From Chrysoperla carnea (Eukaryota; Arthropoda; Insecta; Neuroptera; Chrysopidae), in contig NC_058337.1 in NCBI RefSeq assembly GCF_905475395.1, forward strand, positions 102,728,368 to 102,792,367: a DNA stretch of 64,000 nt, in the 5' to 3' direction. Position 1 is the stretch's first letter; every line of letters starts with the position of its first letter. The position numbers were made by a program, and so were the translations under genes. Positions 52,501 to 63,609 of the stretch are shown here, one piece after another. The notes below the pieces were generated by a model. It saw only the letters and a program-made list of their open reading frames with translations. It was not told the origin of the DNA and did not search any database.

Positions 52501-53730
52501 ATTAAAGTTTGAGGGTTGGTTTTTTCCATCACTGTATATTTTCACATCGCGTTCTTCATAAAGTTTTAAAATAAATAAATGAGAACTTATGGCATAAATA
52601 GAATATAATTCTTACATAATTATGACACTGAGTTGTTTTTTATTATTAATTGCATGAATGATATTTAAAATTTGTTTAAAAGTTAAATTAGAATTAAATT
52701 TATTGTGAAAATGTAACATTAAAAATAGTATTTAATTTATTTTTTTTTACAAAAATATAATTTAGTTATGACAGTTACATTATTGATAACGCTTATTATA
52801 TTGCCTGCTGTGTAAAGAATTTGAAACAGATAGGGTTATGGAAATTTAATATAAAGTTTTTAAGTGAATTTTTATCAAAGAGCTATAAAAATAAAAAATT
52901 GTTGTGTGACATTACAAGACATTTATTTTTTTGCCTTATTCTTTAAAGGACCAAAAGAGTTCAGTATAGGATTCTTTTCGAAATTATACAATTTTTCTAT
53001 GTAACATATATTTCTTTTGATAAAAATTCAAAGGGATCTTAATTGAATCTTCGTTTAGTCATTTGAAAATACAATTTAGAAAGTACATGATTTTGCAATC
53101 GAGAGACAGATATGTGAATTTGAGACAAAATTAAGCAGAGCAATAAGCTTCTTTTTTTTTTTTTTATTAATATTAGCACACAAATTGTATAGCAGCGCTC
53201 ACAGCATTTTTTTCTTTTTATTTAAAAACATTTATTTATAATTTTTCACAAATTTTCCAACACAATTAAAATATAGTTAAAATTTGTTTGACTTTTATTT
53301 TTCATTTTATTTTTAAACGCTTAAAAATATTTAATTCCAGATTGTCTAATCGCGCATATATATATATATATATATTTTATAATAACAACATGTATTTTCA
53401 ATATTTTTTTTTTTTTTTTTTGAATTTAATTGTTTTTTTTTCTTCGATTTAATAAATTAGTAAATTATTTAACAATTATTTTTAACTATATTTTAAAATG
53501 ATATATAGTATTTATATAAACATTTAACTCAAAAATAAATGTTTAAGTTATCAAGTTTGTAACGATATTTGGAATCTGTCCATTGCTTTTATTTTAAAAC
53601 ACTTTGTCAACCATTCATGAAGTGGGTTTAAGAATTTTTAGAGAGAATATTGGCTCAACCAAAATTTATTTTTTGATTCAATGCAAAGGGGTTTATATCA
53701 ATATTTTCTCAAAAATGAGAGTTGCTCCTA

Positions 53731-53774
53731 ATCGAACCCGCTACCCTAAGTATGTCTAGGGTAGCGGGTTCGAT
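53731..53774. repeat. 18-bp snapback of the SINE tRNA-like head
   Basis: ATCGAACCCGCTACCCTA at 53731-53748 is the exact complement of 53757-53774, separated by 8 nt. The right arm contains the box B-like GGTTCGATTC of the SINE at 53757-53976, so this looks like two SINE heads meeting head to head, or a snapback made during insertion. Confidence 0.65.
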
Positions 53775-53976
53775 TCTCGCCGTCACAACAAAATTTAATT
53801 TAATTAATAGTTGTGATGGGCTGGTGTTGTGCATGGTATATGCATAAAAAATAATTGAGAAGCTGATAAAAGAAATTATCAGTGGAAAAGGTGGTAAAAC
53901 ACATATATGGTGTCTCAACGGGCTGTATAGCCTAAGTGTATCCTTCGTGGACAGCCAATATAACCTAACCTAACCT
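53757..53976 (+). repeat. tRNA-derived SINE with CCTAA-type tail (best copy)
   Basis: The head GGGTAGCGGGTTCGATTCTC carries a pol III box B-like core. The body includes CACAACAAAATTTAATTTAA, TAGTTGTGATGGGCTGGTGT, the palindrome GCATGGTATATGC, AGCTGATAAAAGAAATTATC and TGGTAAAACACATATATGGT. The 3' part (AACGGGCTGTATAGCCTAAG, TGTATCC..GGACAGCCA) ends in three TAACC units. This 3' part resembles the end of the LINE at 61683-62149, the usual mark of a SINE using a partner LINE's machinery. Confidence 0.75.
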
Positions 53977-55983
53977 ATTCCTAGCTGTCAAATTCAGCAA
54001 CCGCTTGTTTCCTCCGTTGATAAAGGTATAACATAATAGATACCTTTAACTAACAATGAATCGATAGATGTTAAGTTATCACAAACTAAGACCTATCTAT
54101 TCCCCTCTCTCCACTGTAAGTATCGCGGAACTGTCATTATGTCAACAAAGCCAATAAAAATAAGTAAACCTTCATACTGAACTTATTGAAGAAAGACTTG
54201 TAAAATTAAGATCATTTTTCTACTACAATAGAATTTCGCTCAGCGATTAATTCGACGCAACCATTTTTATTCGAGTTTGGATGGAGAATTCTACCAATAT
54301 TATAATTTTTTTATTTTTTAAATTTTATTTAAGGTCGCTTTTAACGTCTAGGTCATTAGCGACCGCAGAGACTTATACATTATTTACATGTGTTATTATT
54401 AATACAAAATGTGTTCATATAATTAAGTCATTGTCCTTAATAAACTTGAAGAGACTTGGGAAATATTTGGGATCATTGAGGATATCCAATATTATTATTT
54501 GCTTGATTACTTAAACATTTATAAAATAAAATATTTATAAGTATCAACAATTTAAAATATATTTATTGACTGACAATATACGAAGAATTTAATAAATATC
54601 ATTTGTGAAAATGGAAAATTTACAATAATTTTAAATAAAAAAAGTGATTTTGTCGAGTAACAATCAAATATAGATACTTCCCTTTTGCTTTAAACCCTTG
54701 ATCAATAATTTCAATGTGGAATTTAGATCTTTCTACTATTGATCAATAATTTCAATGCGTTGCTAGAATGAATATCACTTCGTCTTGTTCTGAAATAAAG
54801 GATTTTATAAAAAGTCTATCTTTTCGAAATAATCGGGCAATGAATGTCTTATTCGCAGTGTGTGCGGCGATATTTAGCGGCATAAAGGCGTAATAAGTGT
54901 TGCATGCTAATCTTTAGAATGTTAATAATTACGCAGTTCATATTAGTAAAATATCAAAAAAGTGGGATATATTTTTAGTGTATATATGCCACTTGTCTAA
55001 TGTCGATATTAATATGGTTAAAGGTACATCTAATTTCCATAGTCCATAAATATACCAACAACAATGCCGAATTAAACCAGAGCAAGGCCCTTAGCAAATT
55101 CAATCAATGGAGGGGCGTTTTTTTTGGATAGTTGTGTATCTACCGACGCCTCTTTTGCGTTTATGACTGTCCTTTGCAAAAATTTGTTTTTGTCAACGAG
55201 TATAGAGTGTGCATTCGATAAAATTCATGTTCCAATATTAGAAAGAGATACAAAGAAAGTTGCGATATAGTTATCTCCGTTATATGTCATATGATCACCG
55301 CACAGCGGAACAAAAATAGCTCTACCTTAGATCAGAGACTGTCTATTTCTAAAGTTGGCACAACTTTTCAACACAGAAAATATATGAATCGCGTAGTCTA
55401 GTATCACTATGTCTATGATTTCACCACTATATTTTAACCTTCTTTTTTAATCCATCTTCAGCCTCTTATCGGGCTTCATCAAAAACTTGTTTACGTTGAG
55501 TCCGTGGGGCCTTTGCATTTGCTACTCTTGCTACATAGCTAATCCAGTACTGAGAATCCGGGATTTTTTTTAAACCCTATACCAAGCTTAAAATTAAATA
55601 ATATTTGGTTTTTGAAATCTGTTAAAATTGATCGGAAAGAAAAATTTTCTCCAGGGCCCGCGCCTTATTAACTTATTGTTATGTCATTGCAAATAATTTC
55701 AAGAGGAGTTCGCTGGCTTTATATTTATTAATTGAGCTTTCTTGACTGTTTGTATGTTGTCTAAAAATTGTGCCTGGGAAACTTTTTGTCTGGAAGCAAA
55801 AGAGAAGCAGCTAATATTGTAAGAAGTATCGTTTAAAGAATTTTGTAAGCTTATACCATAAAATACACATGGATCGTATTTTTCACATGGTAGACTTACA
55901 ATAAATCTAGGAGTTAGATAAGTTTAAATAAGGTACATTTCATATGGCAAACAATTTACATATTGACAATTAAAATCAAAATA
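53977..55983. other. Gene-free stretch
   Basis: Nothing beyond AT-rich sequence and unsupported short frames (for example 54281-54514) was recognised. Confidence 0.5.
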
Positions 55984-56570
55984 TTACGGAAACCTGAATG
56001 TGTCACTGTCAATTTATGAGAAAGCGGCGTTACACTAGCTTACTTTTTAAATGTGTACTAGCCACAATTTTAAAAAAGTCACTTGTTCACTTTCAACAAG
56101 TGCACTTGTGACTTGTGGCATTATGGAAACGAACCTTTTTGAAGATGTCGGTATTTTGTCATGTACAGATTTCTACTTAAACGTCATAGTAAATACTTAA
56201 TAATACTTTTAAAGGTTAGAAATTAGAAAGAAAAACATCAACAATTAAAGCATTGTATTTTTTAAATAATAAACATTAATAATAAACAACATTAAATAAT
56301 AAACAAAGTATAAACATTATCATATTATTATTAATAATTCCAGACAGTTTCGGTAGTGTCTAATTAAAGGATAGTCATCACAGACTGACATCTTCAAAAA
56401 GGTTCGTTTCCATAATGCCACAAGTCACAAGTGCACTTGTTGAAAGTGAACTAATGACTTTTTTAATAGTTGGTTTTATACTTGTGGGTAGTACACATTT
56501 AAAAAATAAGCTAGTGTAGCGCCACTTTCTCTTAGCGCCAAATTGACAGTGATCCATTCAGTTTTCCGTA
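55984..56570. mobile_element. DNA element with about 170-bp inverted repeats
   Basis: The left arm starts TACGGAAACCTGAATGTGTC; the right arm ends CATTCAGTTTTCCGTA. Inside, both arms carry AAGTGCACTTGTGACTTGTG (or complement) and GGAAACGAACCTTTTTGAAG, with a spacer of about 230 bp that lacks a transposase. Ends of the TA-CGG/CCG-TA form suggest TA target sites. A third arm occurs at 59461-59665. Confidence 0.75.
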
Positions 56571-57044
56571 AAATATTGGTGGCAGCACATTCAAATTTCT
56601 ATGTAGAACGAATTGTGCGTATTTAATATACAAGTGAGATAGATATAAAAAGAAATTTTCTTTGTTTATACATGGACTTTGTAAAAATAATAGGTCATCC
56701 TACATAGAATTTACATTTAACACCAAAGAAAATCACCTCTTTTAAAAAAATTCAAATATTTGCGAAATTTCAAACATCTCTTAGTAAAATGGTTCAATTG
56801 GAATCATCTACTAATCATTCGAATGCTTGCACTTTGTATCATCCCAATCTTCTTCAATAATATGCAACTCAAGATCTTTAGAAATGTTAATAAAAAGGGA
56901 TACCAACCCAAGTGTTTACACGTGCTCAGGTGTTAAAACTAAAGACTTGACCTGGTTAAAAAAAACGAATTGTTATAGGCGTTAGTAAAAGATGTAATAG
57001 TTCAGCTAATAACTTATAAGAAGGTGAGCTAATACGACTTAGAA

Positions 57045-58190
57045 CCGGTGTCAGCCTTCACCCCTTCTTACGAGTTTTTCACAAACCATACAGACGAAGA
57101 GCTACAGAATTATAAGTTCTTAAACTCTTTATCATCATCAATAACAACGTTCTGGTTCATAATTGAAACTAAATCATTGAACCGAACCATTTCTTATTGG
57201 TTTTCAAAAATAAGAACGAAATTAAAACTGAATTTTGCTACGTTCTCGAGTGATTAATTTTTGCCTACTTACCTACCATCAGTAGTAGGAATCGTTGTGG
57301 CTTTGAGGTTCACTGTGGGTTTGAGGTTATGTTCAAGGTCAAATACAAGGTCCCCGTCAAAATTTTTTGTCAAAAAATACGTGGTATATGGTTATTTGTG
57401 AGTAGAAGGTGATAGGATAAAATTTCATGTTCGTAGTCAAAAACTGCAAATCACAAGTGTTCGAATGAGTTGTAGCTGGAACCGATAAGACCATTTTTCT
57501 CGGGAATATAGATATTTGAGGTGATTTTTTTTGGTATCAAGTGTATTATGACTTTAATTGTTAATATGCGTATAAAAGTATTTGGCGTTACTTTACACTG
57601 AAAACATATTCAGTCCTTGTGTACTTTGAGGACTAGCTTGTAAGAATTTGACTTGAAGATGATATTACAAAATTGAAGTCTTAAAAGTTGCGCAGCTGCA
57701 TAAGATGCGCACATATACAAATATTGTTTGTGTGAAACAGAGATTGATTGATTTTTTTTTGGATGATACACTTATGTTGCGTTTTTATTTATTTATTTAT
57801 TTAAATGAATGATTTTTGATTGGTTGATTGATGTGAAACAATTTCGAGAAACTTATCAAATAATATATTGTTCGTTTCGACTAATAATAATTCTATATTA
57901 TTATTTTTATGTATAGCCGATTATTATTTTATATTTTTTTATTTCTGGTAGTCAGATTTTTTTTCTTTTTTTTTGCAGACTTTATTTAGAATTGTTAATC
58001 ATTAAATTTATTATTTTATTTTTATTTATACAAATTTGATACTTAAAGACCTTTTTTTTTTTTAATAATCAGTCTGTACTTTTTTTTTTTTAATTTTTTA
58101 TTTTTGTGTGTGTGTTTGATAATGAATTTTGTGACACATTAATAATTTAGGAGTATAAAAAGGCGCTCTGTGAATTAAAAATACAAAACA
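57045..58190. other. Gene-free stretch with AGGTCA-like half sites
   Basis: TCAAGGTCA at 57333-57341, the consensus of FTZ-F1-type nuclear receptors, is followed by ACAAGGTC. Similar wording occurs at 13536-13571 in Appl intron 1, so a dispersed repeat is as likely as a regulatory site. No exon seen. Confidence 0.35.
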
Positions 58191-58197
58191 ATGTATG

Positions 58198-58318
58198 TAC
58201 AGAGTGTTCTAAAGAGACGTACTGACTTTGTTCTTTTAATACCCACAATTATTATTGTTTCTAGCTTAAAAAAGCTCAACTTTTCAAATGTGCACGAGTC
58301 TTTCTGAAACATTCTGTA
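58198..58318. mobile_element. Short TA-flanked inverted-repeat element
   Basis: TACAGAGTGTTCTAAAGAGA at the left and TCTTTCTGAAACATTCTGTA at the right are imperfect inverted repeats, each bounded by TA, giving a miniature Tc1/mariner-like element of about 120 bp without coding capacity. Confidence 0.5.
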
Positions 58319-58570
58319 TATATAACGTTTGTAGGTATGTATGGTATGGTATTTGTGTGTTAAATGTTAATGTGTATGAAATATTAACAGTGGTTGATTT
58401 TAAATCAATTTTAATAATTTTTATCTATTGATTGATTTATTTTTGATTTGATGATAATCCATACCGAGTATGCCGTATGAAGTATGGCAACACAATTTCC
58501 ATACAAAATTACTATAAAATTGTAAATAAAAACAAAACGATTTAAGATAACAACATTTTTTGAATTTTTA

Positions 58571-58700
58571 ACCCCCGAACTAAAAAAAGGGGGTGTTATA
58601 AGTTTGACCGCTATGTGTGTGTATCTGTCTGTTGCATCGTACTGCTATAACAAATGAACTGATTTTGATTTTTTTGGTTTCGTTTGAAAGGTAATTTCAA
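58571..58700 (+). repeat. Dispersed repeat of the GGGGGTGTTATAAGTTTGAC type
   Basis: The stretch with AAAGGGGGTGTTATAAGTTT, GACCGCTATGTGTGTGTATC and GAACTGATTTTGATTTTTTT has the wording of a repeat I recall from several insect genomes. The assignment rests on memory; no second copy lies in the window. Confidence 0.4.
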
Positions 58701-59460
58701 ACGAAAGGAGAGTGTGGAGAGAAAAAAGGGACCGCCTTCCCTCTTTGTCTCGCAGCTTGACAAAGCGTGATTATTAATATTTTGAATTATGGTATAAACA
58801 CGTGCATGTCTTTGTATTTCACAGAGGTAATACAAGACAGACGAAGACAGCTATACACCTACTTTTATTATGTCTCTCTCTATAACGGTTTACCGTTTGG
58901 ATGGCCACATTACGGTTCTATGTTATTACTTCTATGTACCAGATAGACTCATCCACTTTCCCTTAAACCACCTAAACGGGCAATCAAAATTCCCTAGATT
59001 GAAACGAAATCCCCTAAATTAAATGACTTTGAAATTATCAGAGGTTTGATAACTTTTTAAATTGGATTTTTTAATAAATAAAATATAAAAAAATATTATA
59101 CAAAATTTCCACGTTAAAAATTAAAAAACTGAAAGTATACATTTTTTAAATTAAAATTTGTTACTTAGAAAACCCAAAAAATTATCAAATGTCTGCTGAT
59201 TTTTAATATCATTAAGAAATTAGTAAATCCCCTGAACAAATCCTATAAAAAAAGTTTCCCCTTGATTTTCTGCTGTCTTATTTGCTGCTCTTTCGTGCTG
59301 TCTGAATCATCGCAGCGTGCGTGCATTCAAGAATGCACCATTGAATTTATTTTTGTGAGGGTTTCTTTTAAGATTTGCGTCTATAGTAACAAACCTGCAG
59401 CTTTGGAGCACCTAAAAGTTAATATCCGCCAAGTTATGGCCGAAATAGTCTCCGAATTAA

Positions 59461-59665
59461 TTAGAAATCTGCACATGACAAAATACTGAAACCTTCAAAA
59501 AGGTTCGTTTCCATAATGCCACAAGTCACAAGTGCACTTGTTGAAATTGAACTAATGACTTTTTTAAAAGTTGGTTTTATACTTGTGGGTAGTACACATT
59601 TAAAAAATAAGCTAGTGTAGCGCCACTTTCTCATAAATTGACAGTGAACCATTCAGGCTTCCGTA
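59461..59665 (+). repeat. Solo arm of the 55984-56570 element
   Basis: TAGAAATCTGCACATGACAA through GGTTCGTTTCCATAATGCCA to CAGGCTTCCGTA matches the left arm of the element at 55984-56570 (inverted) including its inner flank, and also the right arm. Only one arm is present, pointing to a deletion or one-ended derivative. Confidence 0.7.
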
Positions 59666-59971
59666 CTCTTTATTTAAAAAATTACGTCGTTAATATTTTT
59701 GATGATTTTTAAACTCGTAAAGATGTGAAAATGGAAGATTTGCTTATTTACAAGAGCTTTTTCGTACGAGTCGTATTATGTAGGATTGTTTTTTAAATTT
59801 TTTTGTATTAACATTCATACGTACTATATTCATAGAAAATTTAGTTTGAAGAAAAGACTAGCAGATAATATAAATTGATAACACAGCGGACAAGGCCACA
59901 GAAGACGGCTATACAAATAAATTATCATCACATCACATGTTTAAAAAAATAAAATAAAATCGATATTAGTA

Positions 59972-62900
59972 TTAAGATCCACAATCAAATGATTCCCATT
60001 CACTAAATCTAGAATCTTGTTTTTGAATACGCTTCTGACATGCTTCAATATAATCGTCCTGTATACGATACATACCACTATTTGCTTGAAACATTAATGT
60101 TTCTAATATACGTTCATTTTTAATTGCTTTTGATGGTAATACAACCTAAACAAAAAATAAATTAATATTAATAAAAATATTTTTTTTATTTTGTTGAGCT
60201 CTAACTAAAATACAGTTATTTTAATAACAAAACCGATACCACAATATTCTACACACAAAAAATAATCATCAATTTTTATATTTTATTATATTATTCAATT
60301 CTTTATCATGAATAATATATTGAACTCCGCCACGAAAACTTTTTTAAAAGCTTTGTATAATTAAATATGAGTTAATTAAAATGAATTAAATATACAAAAG
60401 AATTCACAGATTACAAACGTTATTTATGTTTTTAATCTATGAAATGTTAAAATTCAAAAGCCTGTTTATAAATAAATATCTATACATATAAAATGGTTTG
60501 TCCTGAATAACTGACTGACTGATTGACGGATCAACGTACAGCAGTAGTATTAGTGGGTATTCCGAAATTCCATGGGCTATGAAATAGGAGATGAAATTTT
60601 GTATGAAAATTCTTCATTTCCCTAAGGGGGGTGGGTCTACTACTTAACCGATTTTAAAATTCTTTCACCTATAGAATGCTACATTGTCAGCAAGTAATAA
60701 CTTAAAATGGGGAATAAAAGGGGAATTAAGTGAGGGTAAACAAGGTTCAGTATGGTTGGTTTGTAAATTTGAATTATTAAACTTACTTTGATTAATTCTT
60801 GTGGTGTAATTCTATATAGTTTTAAATCACGTGCCAGACGTTCCATCGTACATTTAAATTCTTTTTTATCATCACTTTTATGTGACATTTTTGTACGTAT
60901 TTTATGTCGTGTCCAATTTAACATTGCTTCAAATTTTCTAACTTCAGGTACTTCTAAATTTCTATAAACATAATATTAATATAAACATTAGGACCTTTTT
61001 CAACATGTACAGTTAGTTATCTAATGCTCACGGAAGCGACGTTAATTTGCTTATTCGGTAAAGTGGGCAATAGAAGTGGGCAAGTGCAGCAGTTTCTTTT
61101 AATAGGGGTAGTTACTATCTAAGTGCTTCACTTGTTTATAAGGCGAAATGCTTATTATCCAACAGTAACAGTAGAAGAGGAAATTATACCTAATTGCGAA
61201 TGAATTAGTTAAATAATAAAATTAATAGGAGTCAGGATTCCTATGTTTTCCTGTTAAGAAATTGCAAGCAATTTATAAAAATATTTGTGTTTTTGTTTAA
61301 AAATTATGTATTTGGATTTTTGTAAACATACAAATCCTATAAATTGACTCAACCGATAATAATTATAACTTTGAATATGTATTTACCTGCACATAATCAT
61401 TTGTACCATAGATTCACTAAGGTTTAAAAATTCAGGTGTATGAAATAATTGATATGCTCTAGTTTCAACAAATGCTAATATCATATTGACTAATTCTGAT
61501 GCTGATGTATATCTCCAATAATAATTCTCTAATGAACATAACATAATGCATACCTGCAATAAAAACAATGTAAATTAATTTTCACTCATTAATAGTAATT
61601 AGAAATAATCTAGATGTCGCGATTTTTAACTTATCTCATTTTTGTAAAAAAATTATTAATAGAAGTTAATGTAACCGAACAAGAAAATTCTGTCGGCCGC
61701 AAGCATCAATAGATATCCAGGAGTTCCTTTCGTGAACTCCAAGCTGCTCCTTAAAGAGAATATCTTAAAAAGGACCAATCTTAGATGGAGGGAGGAGCGT
61801 ACTTGTGGTACTACAAGACAGATATGGTCTGAGTACAATCGTAGGCGTTCCGAAGTTCTTATATCCCTTTTAAGGGCCTCTGTTAGCAAAGTTGTTGCGA
61901 CTATTACAAGGCACTGGTTGGGCGGCAGGCATGACGAACGCCTGGGCCTGGTAGTGTATCACGAGTACTGCAGGAGCTGTACAAAGGATAAAGTTCGCCG
62001 ACGTCAAAACACTCCTGCTGTTCATAAACAGACCCAATCATAGAGTATTGGCCGGGGATGAGCTAACCCTTTTTCGGTATCACAACGGACCCTATAGTCT
62101 TAGTGTGTCCCACTCCAAGACAGCCACTTTAACCTAACCTAACCTAACCAGGTGAAAAATTTCCACTGCATAGGCAGAAAAGTGAAGTTGGTTTTCGAAA
62201 ATTTTTAGAAGACGTAAAAAATATAGGTAAGTGGACGGCATTGATATCTGATATTACCATAGAGATACTTATAAAATACATATAAAACTTTGTTTTGCTA
62301 AGGAGAGGGGCAACCTTTTAATGCATTTGATTGCTTATAATTTCTTCGTTTTTTAATCAATTTTAATTTTACTTTTAAATTTGGCCATGGTATCAAGTCT
62401 AGTTTTACATTTTTATGCCTAATATGACAAATTCGACATAAGGCAATTACCGTATTAAAACTAAAAATTGCTTATTAATAAATATATTATACTTACAACA
62501 TCTATACGTAAATGTTGTTTAGCATGATGAAAACATGCTTGTAACAATTCAGGTAAATCGTAATGTTCAGCTGCACATATTAAACCAGGTATTGTTGCGC
62601 ATGTTAATGGACATGATCCCGTATGTAAATAATCTAATAATATTCGAAATGTGTCTGGATCAAATTCGATTATTGAGAATTCAGTTTGTGCTAATTTTGC
62701 ACGATCAACTTTTTGTGCATCTGCACATACAGATAAACGTGGTACAGCCAATGCTACATTTAAATTTTTATTATCTTTGTTATCTTTGTCTTTATTATCT
62801 TTATCTGAAAAATAATTCTTATTAGTTTTTTATTCTAATAAAAGCGTTAATTAGATGGCAGCAGCACTCAGTAATTGTTATCATATTTTAGTTTCAAATA

Positions 62901-63609
62901 GATTTTATGACAGAAAAAGTTTTTTTATATAATTCACAAGCAAAGAGGTTATATATATAGAAGAGACAAGCCAACATGAAATCCGTTATCCGCCCGCAGA
63001 AATAAAAGAGATAGAGAGAATATCTAACGCTATCTAACTTAATTATGATAGAGAGGATCGCGGTAGCTGTTGTTAACACATTACAGATGATAACCAAGTT
63101 TATTTTGTTTGCAGAAATTTCCACTTACACAGGCTTACGCAACAACATATGTATTAAGGACGTGAAACTAGAGTGGAGAAGATAGCAGGAAAAAAGGCGC
63201 CTGCTTGGGCGAAGTCTAGTCCTCTCGGTCGTTGCGCACTTTGTACTGCGCATTAAGCTGTCCTTTGCTTTCAATTTTTTGTCTTTTCAATTAATTGAAA
63301 GTGATTATAAACATGTCTTCAGTCACTAAAACAGCCTGATACGCAGAAATTTTTTCCGATGCTTTAAAATTCAAAATATTTAGCTTAGTAACAATGATCG
63401 TGTGCTGCGGCCATTATTTGTTTATTACTTGAACAATCTTGACTCGATGACCATTTCTTTTTATCTTCAGCAGATAATTGTTGTGTATTATGTTGTTTAC
63501 GTATGGATCGTCCCCAACCAGCTGTTATTGTGCCTAAACGTGAGAATGCACGCTTTACCATTGGTGAATTTGGTACTGATTTAGGTCTTGGTGATTCAAT
63601 ATCAGGTAC
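59972..63609 (-). CDS. gprs: BTB/BACK-domain protein like insect 'serine-enriched protein', 3' part (346 aa in window)
   Basis: Exons in transcript order: 63393-63609, 62497-62804, 61387-61553, 60787-60961 and 59972-60145; GT/AG with consistent phases (the first has a weak GTTACT donor). The 5' end lies beyond the window. Order of parts: a Ser/Pro/basic segment (SPRPKSVPNSPMVKRAFSRL); a Lys/Asp/Asn linker; the second half of a BTB fold (DRAKLAQTEFSIIEFDPDTF, RILLDYLHTGSC, IPGLICAAEHYDLPELLQAC); then a BACK-like helical region (LENYYWRYTSASELVNMILA, LSESMVQMIMCR, EVPEVRKFEAMLNW, LARDLKLYRITPQELIK). It ends SRFSEWESFDCGS. BTB/BACK proteins often serve as substrate adaptors of cullin-3 ligases, but this family's role is not established here. 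The BTB/BACK call is firm; the gene symbol is from memory of insect orthologs and less sure. Confidence 0.75.
61683..62149 (+). mobile_element. 5'-truncated non-LTR retrotransposon (R1/LOA/I-like) in an intron of the BTB gene
   Basis: A frame at 61729-62043 encodes the C-terminal part of a LINE ORF2: basic WREERTCGTTRQIW, then ATITRHWLGGRHDERLGLVV and YHEYCRSC, the conserved residues before and within the Cys-rich knuckle. The rest of the knuckle is missing or degenerate. The noncoding 3' end (TATCACAACGGACCCTATAG, TGTGTCCCACTCCAAGACAG) finishes in four AACCT units at 62130-62149. It lies opposite to the host gene's direction. Confidence 0.75.
63140..63335 (+). repeat. Dispersed repeat, copy 2 (inverted partner at 52240-52500)
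   Basis: AAGGACGTGAAACTAGAGTG, AAAAGGCGCCTGC, AAGTCTAGTCCTCTCGGTCG and TCAATTTTTTGTCTTTTCAA match the other copy in inverse orientation. It lies within an intron of the BTB gene, close to the exon ending at 63393. No coding potential; family unknown. Confidence 0.65.

Larger units (their letters stand above)
49501..53730. other. Gene-free AT-rich stretch with scattered repeats
   Basis: Beyond the fragments listed separately, this contains long A/T tracts, an (AT)n run near 53356-53376 and a local duplication near 50220-50290 of a CGAGTAAGACAG-containing unit. No exon of a known family was seen on either strand. Confidence 0.5.

Noticed and set aside
61732-62043. Plus-strand 103-aa frame as a host gene
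   Set aside because: Contains the CRSC knuckle and HWLGGRHDERLG features of a LINE ORF2 end and is followed by the LINE 3' tail.
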